A DNA stretch of 64,000 nucleotides from Globodera rostochiensis (GCA_018350325.1 JAEVLN010000004.1:2914001-2978000), one strand, 5' to 3'; shown: positions 26,496-37,952, numbered from the stretch's first letter. Notes: generated by a model not told the origin, from the sequence alone. Program-made: numbers and translations.

Positions 26496-27837
26496 ATGGG
26501 TGGCCATTTGATGGACCTGGAGAACCGGATTAAAGCCTACCGGTTCGTGGCCTATTCCGCCGTCACATTTTCCGTTGTGGCGGTGCTGTCGGTTTGCGTG
26601 ACGCTGCCAATGGTTTACACTTACGTGCGAAATGTGCGACGACACACACAAAATGAGCTTAGCTATTGCAAAGTCCGGGAGGGGGGGGGGGGGGGGGGTA
26701 AAATTGATCTGTAAAAATAAACTGATCAGGACTCGGTCCATGACATTTGGCAAGAGGTCAACCAATTGCGAAAAGTGTCGCTGGAAACACCGCCACCAAA
26801 AAATGCGACGACGGCGCGGCGGGCAAAGCGTCAGGCCGGCTATGAGGCCGGAGGGGGCACACCTGCGGGCGATGCTTCCACCGGATGCGAGTCGTGTTGC
26901 CTTCCGGGACCGCAGGGGCCTCCGGGTGAGCTAAATTTAAAGAAATGAAGCCTCAGCTTCTTCAATTCCAATTCAACAGGTGCCCCGGGAAGACCTGGAC
27001 GGCCCGGAACGCCCGGAGCACCCGGTCTTCCAGGTACAATTGTCGAAAATATGTATAATAAAGAAACAACACCGACAGGAAACCCAGGACGTCCTCCAAT
27101 GCAGCCCTGCGAGCCCATAACTCCGGTAGTCCGGAAGCCGCCTTGACAGCGAAGAAATGCTTTCGATTTTTAGCCCCCCTGCAAACCGTGCCCTCAGGGC
27201 CCACCGGGGCCTCAAGGCCCGCCCGGCCCCCAGGCGATCCTGGACAGCCGGGGATGCCTGGCAGCCCGGGGCGCGATGCGCAACCCGGGGAGCCCGGACT
27301 AAAGGGACCGCCCGGTAAAGCCGGAGGCAAACATTTCCAATCAATTTACAAATTTAGGCCATCCTGGGGAGCCCGGCCAGCTGGGACCTCCCGGCGGTAT
27401 AAATGGGGGGGGGGGGATTTTTGAGATATTTGATATTTTAGATCCTGGAGTTCCGGCACTCAACGAACCGGTTACGCCCGGTGAACCTGGCCCACCAGGT
27501 CCAGTTTTGGCCAAATTCGTGCACATTTTGTATTTTCAGGAGATTCCGGCCCGCCAGGGCCGCCGGGGCCTACCGGCCTGCCGGGGAGTGACGGGGCGCC
27601 TGGCCCCTCCGGGCCAAAGGGGCCCCCGGGTCCGGACGGACAGCCGGGGAGCGAAGGTGCCATTCTCTGATTTGTTATTTTTCTGATTTAATTATTATTT
27701 ATTTACACATTAAGGGCTTCCCGGACCTGCGGGCCCTCCTGGAACACCTGGACTGCCGGGCGAGAAGGGCACTTGTCCTAAATATTGTGCCATCGATGGG
27801 GGCGTTTTCTTCGAGGACGGCACGCAGAGACGTTGAA
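26496..27837 (+). CDS. Cuticle collagen, SQT-3/DPY-17-like C-terminus, two apparent frameshifts
   Basis: Nine exons: 26496-26672, 26730-26925, 26980-27033, 27079-27125, 27174-27314, 27358-27396, 27442-27498, 27540-27656 and 27715-27837. The N-terminus ([20 protein letters not shown], then [19 protein letters not shown]) is the conserved collagen membrane segment. The next ATG, at 26511, is an equally good start. A furin-like RRAKR precedes the first Cys cluster (CESCCLPGP). A second cluster (PPCKPC) and Gly-X-Y exons follow. The end reads CPK then [17 protein letters not shown], a tail I associate with the SQT-3/DPY-17 group. Two exons do not keep frame: the C run at about 27226-27231 is one base short and the A run at 27780-27783 is one base too long. 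Either these are assembly indels or the allele is broken. Another conserved role in the cuticle is assumed. Confidence 0.85.
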
Positions 27838-29338
27838 ATTGGAAATTTGTTAAATGAATTTTTGAAAATGTCACATGGAACTTTTTGGTCAAAAAGTGGC
27901 AAAAGGACAAGATTTACTTACCTGCCTATTTTGTTATTGTCTATTCGGTGTTTACCATTATAAATAATTAATTAATTAATTTCAATAAAAATTTTATTCA
28001 TTTTTAAAATTTTCTCTGTTCGGTCGGTTTGACGAATCATTCGTCCGTTTGTCGATGAATCACTCGACGACAATCGAATCGTTCAAAGGCTTTGCGTCAC
28101 GTCACTTTTTGTTTGGAAATAAACGACAAATAAACAAACAAACTCTTTCCATTCTCTCGCATTTAAGCATTTATTTTACCTTCCCCCCCCCCTCCCCCCC
28201 CCCCTCTTTTGCGGCTTTTTTGAGTGGCCAATGATCAAAAAAACAATTAAAAATTTTGAAATTCTTTCACTTCCAATCGATCAAAGTGTCACAAAACAGT
28301 GAACAACAACATTATCTATCATTCAATTTCGTAGCTACGCCCTTTGCCTCTAAATAAACAAACAAAATCATTTTGCAAAATGTTTTTGCAATTTTCCGAT
28401 TATTTTTTTTGGTTCTAATGTTAAAAGATGGATAATCATTTAATCTTTTATTTTTGCTTATTTCTAAGTGGTCATAATATATAATTTAAAAAATAAAATA
28501 TTTCCAATGTTTGCGGAAAATTGTCCAAAAAAACTCGCTGAATCAACAGCAAAGCGTACGCGGACAATACCCCCCCCCCCGGGGGTTTAAATTCAAATGC
28601 CCCCCCCCCGGGTTTAAATTCAAACGCCCCCCGGGGGTTTAAATTCAAATGCCGCCCGGGGTTTAAATTCAAACGCCCCCCGGGGGTTTAAATTCAAATG
28701 CCCCCCGGGGGTTTAAATTCAAATGCCCCCCGGGGTTTAAATTCAAACGCCCCCCGGGGGTTTAAATTCAAATGCCTCCCCCCGGGGTTTAAATTCAAAT
28801 TCCTCCCCTCCCCCCGGGGGGTTTAAATTCAAATGCCGCCCGGGGTTTAAATTCAAACGCCCCCCGGGGGTTTAAATTCAAATGCCGCCCGGGGTTTAAA
28901 TTCAAACGCCCCCCGGGGGTTTAAATTCAAATGCCCCCCGGGGTTTAAATTCAAACGCCCCCCGGGGGTTTAAATTCAAATGCCTCCCCCCGGGGTTTAA
29001 ATTCAAATTCCTCCCCTCCCCCCGGGGGGTTTAAATTCAAATGCCCTCGCTCATTTCATCCCCAACAAAAATCGTTGACCGGAAAATGTGCCGTTGCCGC
29101 GAATGCCTCCAAATTAAAAGAGGAAAGAAATGCCCGCCATTCATTTATTCTTTGTGACCGTTAGAGGGGGGGGGGGGAGCCGATATAATTGCCCATCAAA
29201 CGTCGTTCATCGCCATCAATAATTATTTATTATCGTTTTTGGTCTTATCTTTGCAGTTTAACCGTTGAGTGAGAGGAGCGTATAATTCTCAAATATATTC
29301 ATTAAACTTTGCAATAATTTCAAGAAATTGTGAGAATT
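27838..29338. other. Intergenic region with a large minisatellite
   Basis: AT-rich flanks surround the 27-bp repeat at 28563-29043. The C-rich stretch at 28180-28205 and the G run at 29166 are simple sequence. No gene is seen; the promoter of the galectin gene probably lies in 29150-29338. Confidence 0.5.
28563..29043. repeat. 27-bp minisatellite with CCCGGG core, about 18 copies
   Basis: The unit is ccccccgggggtttaaattc then aaatg, with alternating aaatg and aaacg ends and a few ggccgcccgggg or ctcccctcccc variants. A 250-bp higher-order block is duplicated. CCCCGGGG and TTTAAA are both self-complementary, so each unit contains two palindromes. Confidence 0.95.
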
Positions 29339-30724
29339 ATGGCAGTACAAACGGTGGAAAATCCGGTAATTATTAATTATTAATATTTATTTTTTAAATT
29401 TAAAATTGGCAGTTCTGTTTAAGGAGCAATATTTAATTTGATTTAAATTCATTTCAGCCGATGCCTTTCCGTTGGCCAATTGACCACGGAATGAAAATTG
29501 GCTCTGAAGTCATTCTGATCGGCGCCACGTACAGCGGGCAACAGAAGCAATTCGCGGTCAATTTGAACGGCCAAGGCGACGACGTCGTGCTGCACGTGAA
29601 CCCGCGCTTTAAGTTCCTGGAGGACACAATTGTGCTGAACAACCGCAGTTATGCCGGTTGGCAGAAGGAGGAGCGGCACCGGAACAAGTGATTAATGGCA
29701 CGAGGGGTTGTGCCACCATTTTTAGATTCCGGGCGATGAGATGGAATTTAGAAACCGGTCCTCAAATTCAGGGGCTGGCATATCCCTCCCGGGGCCCAGG
29801 CCCCCGGGGTCACAGAACTTCGAGAATTTGAACGGGACAAAGTCCTCGGATTTGGTCGGGCAGCGAATTAAGAATAAATGCCGCTTTCCAGATTCTCTGT
29901 CGGCGACGCGTTTCGTCTGCGCATTGTGTGCCATCATTCTCATTTTCTGATCATTGCCAATGACAAGGAAATTGCACGGTTTGAGCATCGTCTCGCTCCA
30001 GAAATGGTCCGGTCGCTGGAGGTCAACGGGGACGTCGTTTTGCATCGCATCAATTTGGTCAACATGGCGCAGCCAGCAGGTGCCGGATTGGGCAGTTTCG
30101 GACAATTTGTCCGTAGATTTATTTAAAAATGAAATTGAATTATTGTCCTCCATCGACGGATTGTCCGGACATCGGCGGATAGGGCGACGCGACGGCATTT
30201 CAAAATCGTTTTTTGACCATGCCAACAATTTGCAGCTCAACCATCGGCACAATATCCAAGTTCGGCTCCCCCTCACCCGTCTATGGCCCAACCGCCGTAC
30301 CCTCCGCCTCCCCAACCCATCGGCTTTGGAGCGCCGCCACCAATGGGATTTTCGCCTGCTGTAGACTTGCCGTATCCGCCTATTCCTGGACTCCAACCGA
30401 ACTTTGCCAATGAACCACAATGGCACCAAAGGGTAAACGAAATTGTGAGAGTGACCCCGCAGGGTGCAAAAGTGGCATTTTGAGTTATTTGTTCCTCTTT
30501 TGCAAATACTCAAATGTCCCACCGACCCAAAATCTGTCATACCCTTAAAAATGAAAAATTGCGATACTAGAAACCTTAATTGGCGACGTTATTGATCTGT
30601 TCAGAAGCAATCGATAATTTTATTTTAAATGGAATTTGTAAATTAAATAATATTTTAGGACGGATCCGGTGGCTTTGGCCCGCCAAAACCAAACGCTCCC
30701 TATCCGCCATATGGCCATCAGTAA
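29339..30724 (+). CDS. Galectin with C-terminal Pro/Tyr/Gly-rich tail
   Basis: Five exons: 29339-29365, 29458-29687, 29892-30079, 30236-30432 and 30659-30724. They encode 235 residues and all phases agree. Residues 10-140 or so form one galectin carbohydrate-recognition domain. The ligand residues are all visible: HVNPRF, the V-x-N of IVLNN, W in AGWQKEER, and the E and R of that motif. The second half reads FSVGDAFRLRIVCHHSHFLI and RFEHRLAPEMVRSLEVNGDV. There is no signal peptide, as usual for galectins, which leave cells by a non-classical route and bind beta-galactosides. The last 90 residues are Pro/Tyr/Ala-rich (SMAQPPYPPPPQPIGFGAPP, ending in PYPPYGHQ). This resembles the collagen-like tail of galectin-3, but it lies after the domain instead of before it. 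Confidence 0.93.
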
Positions 30725-31572
30725 AGAAGAACCGGCCGGTTCGTCAGAGACAAACGAATGCTGCTGACTTTGGACGATGTTTTAATATGTTAAAATATTT
30801 AAATTCCTCGCGCCGGTTGGTGATGGATATGATGTGACCCCTTTTATGTTTGTGTCCGTTTGCTTTTTAGAAGTTTCTCCAAGATTTTTTTGGGTCTCGG
30901 AATGAATCATTTCTGTCCTCAAAAATGGAGCTGTGTTTGGCATTCTCTGGACGTTTTAACCGGCACTTTCACTGATTCTGGCGATGGGGGGGGGGAGTTA
31001 CTTTGATGCCCCCCCCCCCTCCCCCCCCCCTCCCCCACTTCTCCCCCCTCCCTCTTTCCCTATTTGCGCCAAAATTGTCATTGGGTCGACGGCTCCCCCC
31101 ACACAAATTTTGTGATGGCGAATGGAAAATGAATTTGTGCATCCGTATCGATCATTGCCGACACGGCGATTGGTGGGGTGGCGGTGCTTTTTGTGTCGCC
31201 TCCTCCAACCGCCGCTTGCCGGAGGGGACGGGAGGGGAGGGCCGGCGGTGGTTGAAGAACACCGACCAATCCGATCAGCAGGTCGCGCGAGGATAACAGT
31301 CAGAGATCGAAAATCCCGCCAGGAAGAGACAGCGAAAGAGCGGTGATCAGTCCGTCCGTCCAACCCGCTCAATCCATTCCCTACCACCAAACAGCTCCAA
31401 CCCTTCGGGCGTCGTTGTCGCCGTCCACCGATCCCAAAAAAAGCTTCTCCCGCGACAACGGAACACAAAAAGCGCATTCATTCACCCCCACCCCCACCCC
31501 CCAAATCACCCAATCGCCCCCACTCATTGTCCGTCGCCCGATCGATCGCGCAGGCGGGAAGCAGTCGAAGTA
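30725..31572. other. Intergenic, C-rich stretch
   Basis: Spacer between the galectin and the secreted-protein gene. Bases 31008-31045 are a C-run low-complexity stretch. No coding exon is seen; frames here differ on every strand and lack protein-like character. Confidence 0.45.
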
Positions 31573-32982
31573 ATGTTGACCAGCAGTAAGAGGTGCTGTT
31601 GGCACTTCCACAGATTTGCGCTTCAGCTGGGCATTATTTTGTTACTTTTTTGTGCCAATGTGTGGACAGAAGAGCGTGCCGAAGTCGACATTCGGGTATC
31701 CGGCGCATGTAGCCCAAGTCAGCGTTTTGCACATTTAAACTTTTGTGCATATTCGACTGATCGGGAAAATTGGAACCGTTTCGTTTTCAGTTTACCTCTC
31801 CAGAAGGGGCATCGAGCTGAGCAAGTACAGACCGTTGATCCGGTTCAACCCGGAGAAGATTCGATTGGTGCCGAAAAACCCAGTGATCCCGGGCTGTGTG
31901 AAGATCAAAGCGGAGGGCGTCGAGATCCTGCGGCCCATTCGCAATTTGTTGGCCGAAGTGGAAATGCGCATTGGCGGCACGCCCGACCCCAACAACCCGA
32001 CGTTGCCGTGCACAAAAAAGATCGACGACAAAGTGAACCAGTGCCCGTGCGCAAAGGCCGAGGGCACTTGGCAAGTGTTGTGCCGAAAAGCATCCAATCA
32101 AATTGCCTTTTGATTTTTGTAATTTTGCTTAAATTATGCGATCAACCAATTGCTTTTGTCGCTGCCATTAATTTGTCATTTGTTTTTTTGCAGCATTTTC
32201 TGCGATTTTTGCCGTCAAATGCGCAGCCAACAAGCCAAAGTGTCCGTGTCGGAGGCGGCGAAAGAGTCGCGCGGTTCGGGCGCCGCCTCCGCCGAGTCGT
32301 TGGAGGAACAGTGCAAATGCGAAGTGATGCAACCCGGACTATACGACATCGAAACGGAGGTAGGTAATTAATTCTCTTAAATATGTTTTTTTTCTTTTCT
32401 TTGTTTTTTGAATTTAACAAATCCCTTCCCATTGGAGATGTGCACGCCGGAGCTGGACGACGCCAAGCAGTTCATCCCTACTGAACTGCAAAACAACGTC
32501 ATGGACAAAACGCCGGTGGGCGTGGACAATAGCAAAACGCTTCTTCAAACGGGACAAAACACCGACTTGACAAAAATGAAACAAACAATGATTGACGTAT
32601 TTCGGGCTATCAATCGGCCTTTTGTCTCGTTTTGGCCAAGTCGACGTTTAGTGCCAAAACGCGGGGGGCAATTTGTCCAGGACATTTGGGCGAATATTTT
32701 GACAATAATTTTTTGTTTTATATGCTAATGATTGCATGGAAAATAGTGGATCCGGTTTGCTGTGACGTCCTTCCTGCCCATCCCCAGATCTCCATGTTCA
32801 TCACGGTCTATCTGATGGACCTGCAGACGCACGCCAGCGAGTCGTACCTGTCCGCCTTCGGGCGTGCCATTCTGCAACGGCGCATGGCCCAAAGTACGGT
32901 GGCATGCTTTCTGATGGGACTCGACGTAACGTTGGCCACGGCCACAACGCAACAACAAACGCCGACCGCAATGGAAAAATGA
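31573..32982 (+). CDS. Secreted Cys-containing nematode protein, unknown function
   Basis: Five exons: 31573-31708, 31791-32079, 32194-32359, 32438-32515 and 32788-32982. They encode about 287 residues with consistent phases; the acceptor before 32438 (TTGGAG) is weak. The N-terminus has a signal peptide (FALQLGIILLLFCANVWT). The mature part has Cys motifs (IPGCVKI, LPCTKK, QCPCAK, FCDFCRQ, QCKCEV, MCTPE). The C-terminal helix-like section reads ISMFITVYLMDLQTHASES then YLSAFGRAILQRRM. The protein may be extracellular or lumenal. I do not recognise the family with confidence; the composition suggests a conserved nematode-specific secreted protein. Confidence 0.72.
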
Positions 32983-33418
32983 AAGCAACGGCAAATGATC
33001 GATCGATCGAGCGAAGTTTATTTATGGGGTACAATTTTATTTGATTTAAATTATAAAGCAATTCAATTGCCCATAAAACCCTTTTATTTATTATAATTAA
33101 GAAATTGTGAGACAATTTGTAAAATATAAATCTATTCAAACAAATCCAATAAAAGAAATTTGTTTTTTTTCTTCCATTAATCGGCGGCCGCCAACAATAA
33201 ACTCTCATCGTAAGCGCCTAAAAGTTAAATTATATTCGATTAATTTAAAATAATTATTTGTATTTTGAGTTGAGGGGGGGGGGCGAGGGGAATCCCCGGG
33301 GGGGGGGGGGAATCCCCGGGGGGGGGGGGGGGGAATCCCCGGGGGGGGGGGGAACCCCCGGGGGGGGGGGGGGGGGGGTCCCGACTATTTCGACTTTCAT
33401 CCCGGGAGGCGAGCTGCC
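32983..33418. other. Convergent 3' region with G-rich repeat
   Basis: Spacer between the ends of the secreted-protein gene (+) and the channel gene (-). Bases 33273-33380 are G runs of 9-20 bases separated by aatccccg. No gene is seen. Confidence 0.6.
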
Positions 33419-35563
33419 CTAATTTAAAAGGCCTGTCAAAGGCACGGCATACCCCATGAAGATGAACCAGTACCAGATGTTGAACACAACGAAACAGAGG
33501 GGGAAAATAAAAAGTGAAAATGTGTCAATTTTTTCGGCGGTTGCTTCGGGACATTTCCAGCAAAAAGAGCGTTGCGAACATTTGTGCCTTTAGTTTAAAG
33601 CTTTTCATTTGTTTATTCAAATTAAATTCATTTTAAAACAATTTTCTTACGCAATTTGATGGTCCGATTTGTTGCTGACTAAAAAGCCGACAATTGCAAG
33701 TCTAAATAAAATGGAAAAGATTAAATACAAATAAATTTTATTTTATTTTTTATTTACTCAATTAGTGATGAAAAGATAAAGCCCATGGCCATCAAAATCA
33801 TCACGTCGATGGCCTTAATGTCGCTGGTTTTCGGCAAGTCGGCCACCACGGAGCCAAATTGGTAGGTTAAAGAGAGGAGGGAATTTACCTTACAAATTAA
33901 ATTAATTGAAATCGATTTGTTTGAATGTTAGCGGCTTCTTGCCCCGATCATTGTCCTCGACGGAATGTTGTCCTTGCCCAAATAGAAGGAAATCCAGCTC
34001 ATGCAGACGGAAATGTACGTCGGAATATACACCCAAAACAGTCAAAATCATTGTCCCCCCATTAAAAGTTTGGCCAAAATGTCCAAACTTGCAAAATGTA
34101 AAAGCCGTAGAGCCGTTGAAAAGTGAACGTTGCCACCAATTCATTCCAAACCCCGGGGGGATAAAGCTGAAAAGGTCATAATTGTTGGCATTTATTTACC
34201 TATTTAATCTTTTTGTTTTCAAATATTAAGGCTATTTAAATTTGGCAATTAGCGATTGATTAAACGCATTAAGCCTTAATTATGTAATTAAGACGACTGT
34301 TCTGACCCGTTTAACGCTGGAGGCTTTGTGGTCGACGAGTACATAATCTGGAAGCGTAATGTTCTCCTTGAGCAACAAAATCGGAGTTAAAGTCCATTCC
34401 ATTTGCACTTGGTTCTTTAAAAAGAGGCGAATTTTGATTGCATTAACAAATTAAAAATGTATTTAATATTATTAATTGCAAAATGATCGTTTATTCACAT
34501 AATTATGGTTGAATGATTCGTAGAAAAGCATGCATCTAAATGTTGTGGCATAAATAAATAAACAATTAAATTAAATAAATTAAAAATGCCTTTGCTGGTC
34601 AATGGGAAAACGATTGAAAGTGTTGGCACACGGCCCGGTCAATTTAATTCGGTAATTGTGCCACACCGAGCCGTTGTCGTATCTGAAAAAGATTGGTTAA
34701 TTCTCCACAATTTGATGGACACAAAAAACAATTGCAGAAAAATGTTGCCGAAAGGACTTTTGTGGACAAAGGCATCCTAAAACAATTATTCAATTTAATT
34801 TAAATAACACAAAATATATTATTTAATCACTTTGCTGTTCACGAAACAGCCCAAAGGGTTCCATATTTGAGGCAATACGCGCGGACCGTCCACAGAAATG
34901 TTTCTAAAATTAATTTAAAAAATAAATAAAAATGAATGGGCGACGGCACTTTTTGCACGGATTCAAATGGGCAAAGGCGAGCAGCGGATCGGTCCAAATT
35001 TCCGTCACGTAAATGTCCAGCTCGAACTCGCTGGTAATCTCAATGATTTTGGACACTTCCTGCACCCAAATCTGCAATTTTTGTATTTTAAAATTCTCTC
35101 AAATTTCGGCGACAGTGCCGCCGCAGGGGAAAGAATTGGCCTTAACAATTCAAAACGCGAAATGCCGTCGCCGCACCTCCACTTCCACGCGTACATTTCC
35201 CCCGCCGGGGATGCGAAATTTGTCGTAGTCCCTTAATAATGTGGCCAAAATGAAATTCTCGTCCGAGCAATTTGTTCCCGCAGAAATGGCCATTGGGCGG
35301 CCGTCGAATTTGTCGGAATGCCGCTTCGAACGCCATTTGAGGTCATCCAAAAGTTCGGCACTAAAATTAAATGGGTAATTAACCAACCGAAGAGTAATTA
35401 ATATATTCATTCACCTCAAATTCATCGGAATGCCGTATTTGCTGACGTAATTATGTGCCACGCCGACGCCCAAACCCCCGGGGCGAAGGGAATAGCCGCC
35501 GTATTCGCCAATTGGCCAAACCGAAGGCAAAAAAGCGACAAATAATAAAAACCATTTGGCCAT
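33419..35563 (-). CDS. Cys-loop ligand-gated ion channel subunit
   Basis: About 11 exons on the minus strand, ATG at 35563, stop at 33421-33419. A signal peptide ([17 protein letters not shown]) starts the protein. The ligand-binding domain shows [35 protein letters not shown] and [16 protein letters not shown]. The disulphide loop is C then [13 protein letters not shown] (13 residues) then C, as expected for the superfamily. M1-M2 read [18 protein letters not shown] and NIPSRTMIG then [16 protein letters not shown]3 is [19 protein letters not shown] and M4 is [20 protein letters not shown]. The family passes ions after neurotransmitter binding in nerve or muscle membranes. The PSR-type motif before M2 suggests an anion-type pore, which is inference. 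The M2 junction uses a GC-AG intron (33889-33942). The junction before VYIPTYIS lacks an AG acceptor. Confidence 0.9.
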
Positions 35564-36283
35564 ACTTTGCCAATTTAAAACAGCTTAAAAATATAAAGTG
35601 ATATAATAATAATGTGTTAATTAAATTTTGGGCTCTTTCTTAATTGGGGGGGGGGGGGTTGTGTACATAATGGCATTTGCAAATAGTAAATGGGTGGCAA
35701 AAGTCAATTGTCATTGGCATAAAATGCAAAATGTGCCGGGCGAAGGAAGACGGCAAAAATGCCTTCTCAAATTCTCGCTGTTTCCCGGGAACTCATCGAT
35801 TTTTGCATTTCTTTGCCAATGCCCCGCGGGGCGTCTTTTGGAAAGAATTTTAATTTTGTTTTTATTTATTTTTATTGTTCCAACCAAATTTTCTCAGGCA
35901 TAGAAAATTTTTTAATGGTTAATTTATGCTGCAGCGCTTGAAAATATTTTAGAAACTTTTTTATCTGTCAAAAATCTTTTTTTTTTTTTGTCCATTTTTT
36001 TCGTCTCCCCGGCCACCCAATGCTTTCATTCGTTCGTTCGTTCGTTCGTTCGTGTTCAAATGCATAAATAAACAATTTAATAGTGCCATTTTTGTCCCCC
36101 CCCGGCGCTCTTTCCGTTTATTTCCGCGCTATTCACGTCCCCTCTTTAATAATGCCAATGCCAAACAAATTGTGCCACACGCAAAGTGAGTGCCTTTTTT
36201 GCATAATTAAAGGACCTTTTTAATACCCAATTTAAGTAATTTAAATTAAAATTAAAAAAGTTGATTAAGAATGCATTCAAACA
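35564..36283. other. Divergent intergenic region
   Basis: About 720 bp lie between the starts of the channel gene (-) and the membrane-protein gene (+). Bases 36034-36055 are a cgtt tetranucleotide repeat. A CATTTTTGTCCCCCCCC element is near 36090. No gene is seen. Confidence 0.5.
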
Positions 36284-37222
36284 ATGTCAGGCCCTAAAAT
36301 TACAATTGCTGTCGCCGCTATCGTCAGCCCGGTAGGTGTATATTTGTAAAAAGTAATGCTTTGTGCACCTTTTCGACAGTTTGTCACCGTCTTCCAATTG
36401 GTCAGTTCCGTGTGCATTTTGCACAGTCTGAAGCCGTCAAACCGACGACGTGGCCATTACACGTATTATTTGGAGTTGGCCAATGGGACGCGGAGCCGAC
36501 AAATGGCCGACGTTGTCTATGACGAAAGACAAGGTGCGGCGGCTTTGAACTTTCAATTTGTTTCTCTTACAGAACAAATCATTTTCTTCCACGCCTTTCT
36601 GATCGCTTTTGTGCTGCCCGGCTTTCTGATGCCGTACCTTTTGTGGGCGGTCAGCCGCAAAAGTCGGCACAATTTGCTCGTTTGGTGGATTTGCTGGATA
36701 ACGCTGCACAACGCGCACGCTCTGATGGGACTGCTCACGTACAGCTTGAACTTGGCCGTAATTTGTTCACTTCTTTAGAGAATTAAACAATTTGTCCACC
36801 CCCTCCCCCCACCCCTCCAGCAGATTGCCATTTACAACCGCGAACTGTTCAGTTTCGGTGCCCATTTCTGCGCATATTGGAACTTCTTCAACATTTGTTC
36901 GTTGGGGTCCACCCTCAACACTTTTGTCGCCCCTTTTACGGTCGGACAGTTACAATTTCAACTTAACAAAACTACCTAAAATTACGGCCGCCAATTGCAG
37001 ACCTTTCTGAGTGTGTACCTGCTCAGATTCTATCAGAATCTGAAGGGATTTCCGCCGATGGATGTTGACGTCATCGCTCACTTGAAGGTGTTCAACAAAT
37101 TTAGAATTTTAAAAGGAAAAGCATTCATTTGTCAGGTCTCGCTGCTTAAACCAGTTTTGGACACAAAGACCAGCTCGTTCGAACTGCTCAACGCCCAGCG
37201 GAAGAGCGCTCAGCCGTTATGA
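36284..37222 (+). CDS. Multi-pass membrane protein, unknown
   Basis: Six exons: 36284-36331, 36380-36533, 36573-36757, 36821-36940, 37001-37087 and 37136-37222. They encode 226 residues with all phases consistent; the introns are 39-63 nt. Four hydrophobic segments are visible: near the N-terminus (ITIAVAAIVSPFVTVFQLVS), then FFHAFLIAFVLPGFLMPYLL, NLLVWWICWITLHNAHALMG, and the Phe-rich FGAHFCAYWNFFNICSLGST. A short glycosylation-type loop (ELANGTRSRQ) follows the first segment. The C-terminus is charged and probably cytosolic. The layout resembles small tetraspan proteins of unknown role. I do not recognise the family. It is divergent from the channel gene. Confidence 0.75.
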
Positions 37223-37680
37223 CAAAGAGACAAAATTGAAATATTCATTTATTTTTTTCGAAAAAAGCCAATCTCTATAACGAATAATTTTTGAAACATT
37301 TTTATTCCCGCCCCTATAGGGGATGGTGATAAAACAGCTTTGGGTTCCTTTCCTCGGGAAAGGCATTCTCGAGTTGTGGGCACAAAAGGGGCCGCGTGCG
37401 TAACGAATAAATTTGGCATATTATAATTCCCGCCCATCAAATGTATAGGGGATGGTGATAAAACAGCTTTGGCTTCCTTGCCTCGGGATAGGCTTTCTCG
37501 AGTTGTGGGCACAAAAAGGGCCGCGCCCGGCCTTGACTTCCTGCTTTAGTATGCATAAATTCGGACACTCCGAATGTATTGCCAAAAGAATAGTTTTATT
37601 CCTTTAATTTAAATCTGTTAATAATCATTAAAATTTAATCATTTTTTGTGGGAATTCGAGAGCAAATATTCTCCTTGGTA
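37223..37680. other. Intergenic, with a duplicated segment
   Basis: The stretch lies 3' to the membrane-protein gene. It holds two copies of a ~100-bp element listed separately. The rest is AT-rich with no coding signal. Confidence 0.5.
37303..37530. repeat. Direct duplication of a ~100-bp GC-rich element
   Basis: Two copies share ataggggatggtgataaaac then agctttgg and ctcgggaaaggc-like and tctcgagttgtgggcacaaa segments, 123 bp apart. Each copy is followed by aagggccgcg. It is not obviously a gene; it could be the end of a dispersed element. Confidence 0.75.
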
Positions 37681-37952
37681 TTTAAGGCGCCATTCGTACA
37701 ATCTCCGCTTCGGGGGGCTTCGGAAATTGCGCTGTTCCGCTCCGTTTGCTGCTGACCTCCCCGTCAACGGCGGGCCGTCCAAGCGCCGACGGCGTTCCCG
37801 TCATTTTAGCGCCTGCGCCCGTTTCCCCGTCGACTAAAAAGTGCGTTTGCCCGTCGACTGTGCCTTTGGACGGCATTTTGTCGCCTTCCGCAAGTCCGTC
37901 AGCCTTAACTCCAAATTATGTCAGAATCAAAATTATAATTATTCGATTGTTT

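Noticed and set aside
29700..29890. Galectin reading through IPGDEMEFRNRSS
   Set aside because: That segment is intronic: joining 29687 to 29892 restores the galectin fold (NKFSVGDAFRLRIV) with GT-AG signals.
29722..30540. A 272-residue minus-strand frame
   Set aside because: It overlaps galectin exons that are supported by ligand residues and splice phases.
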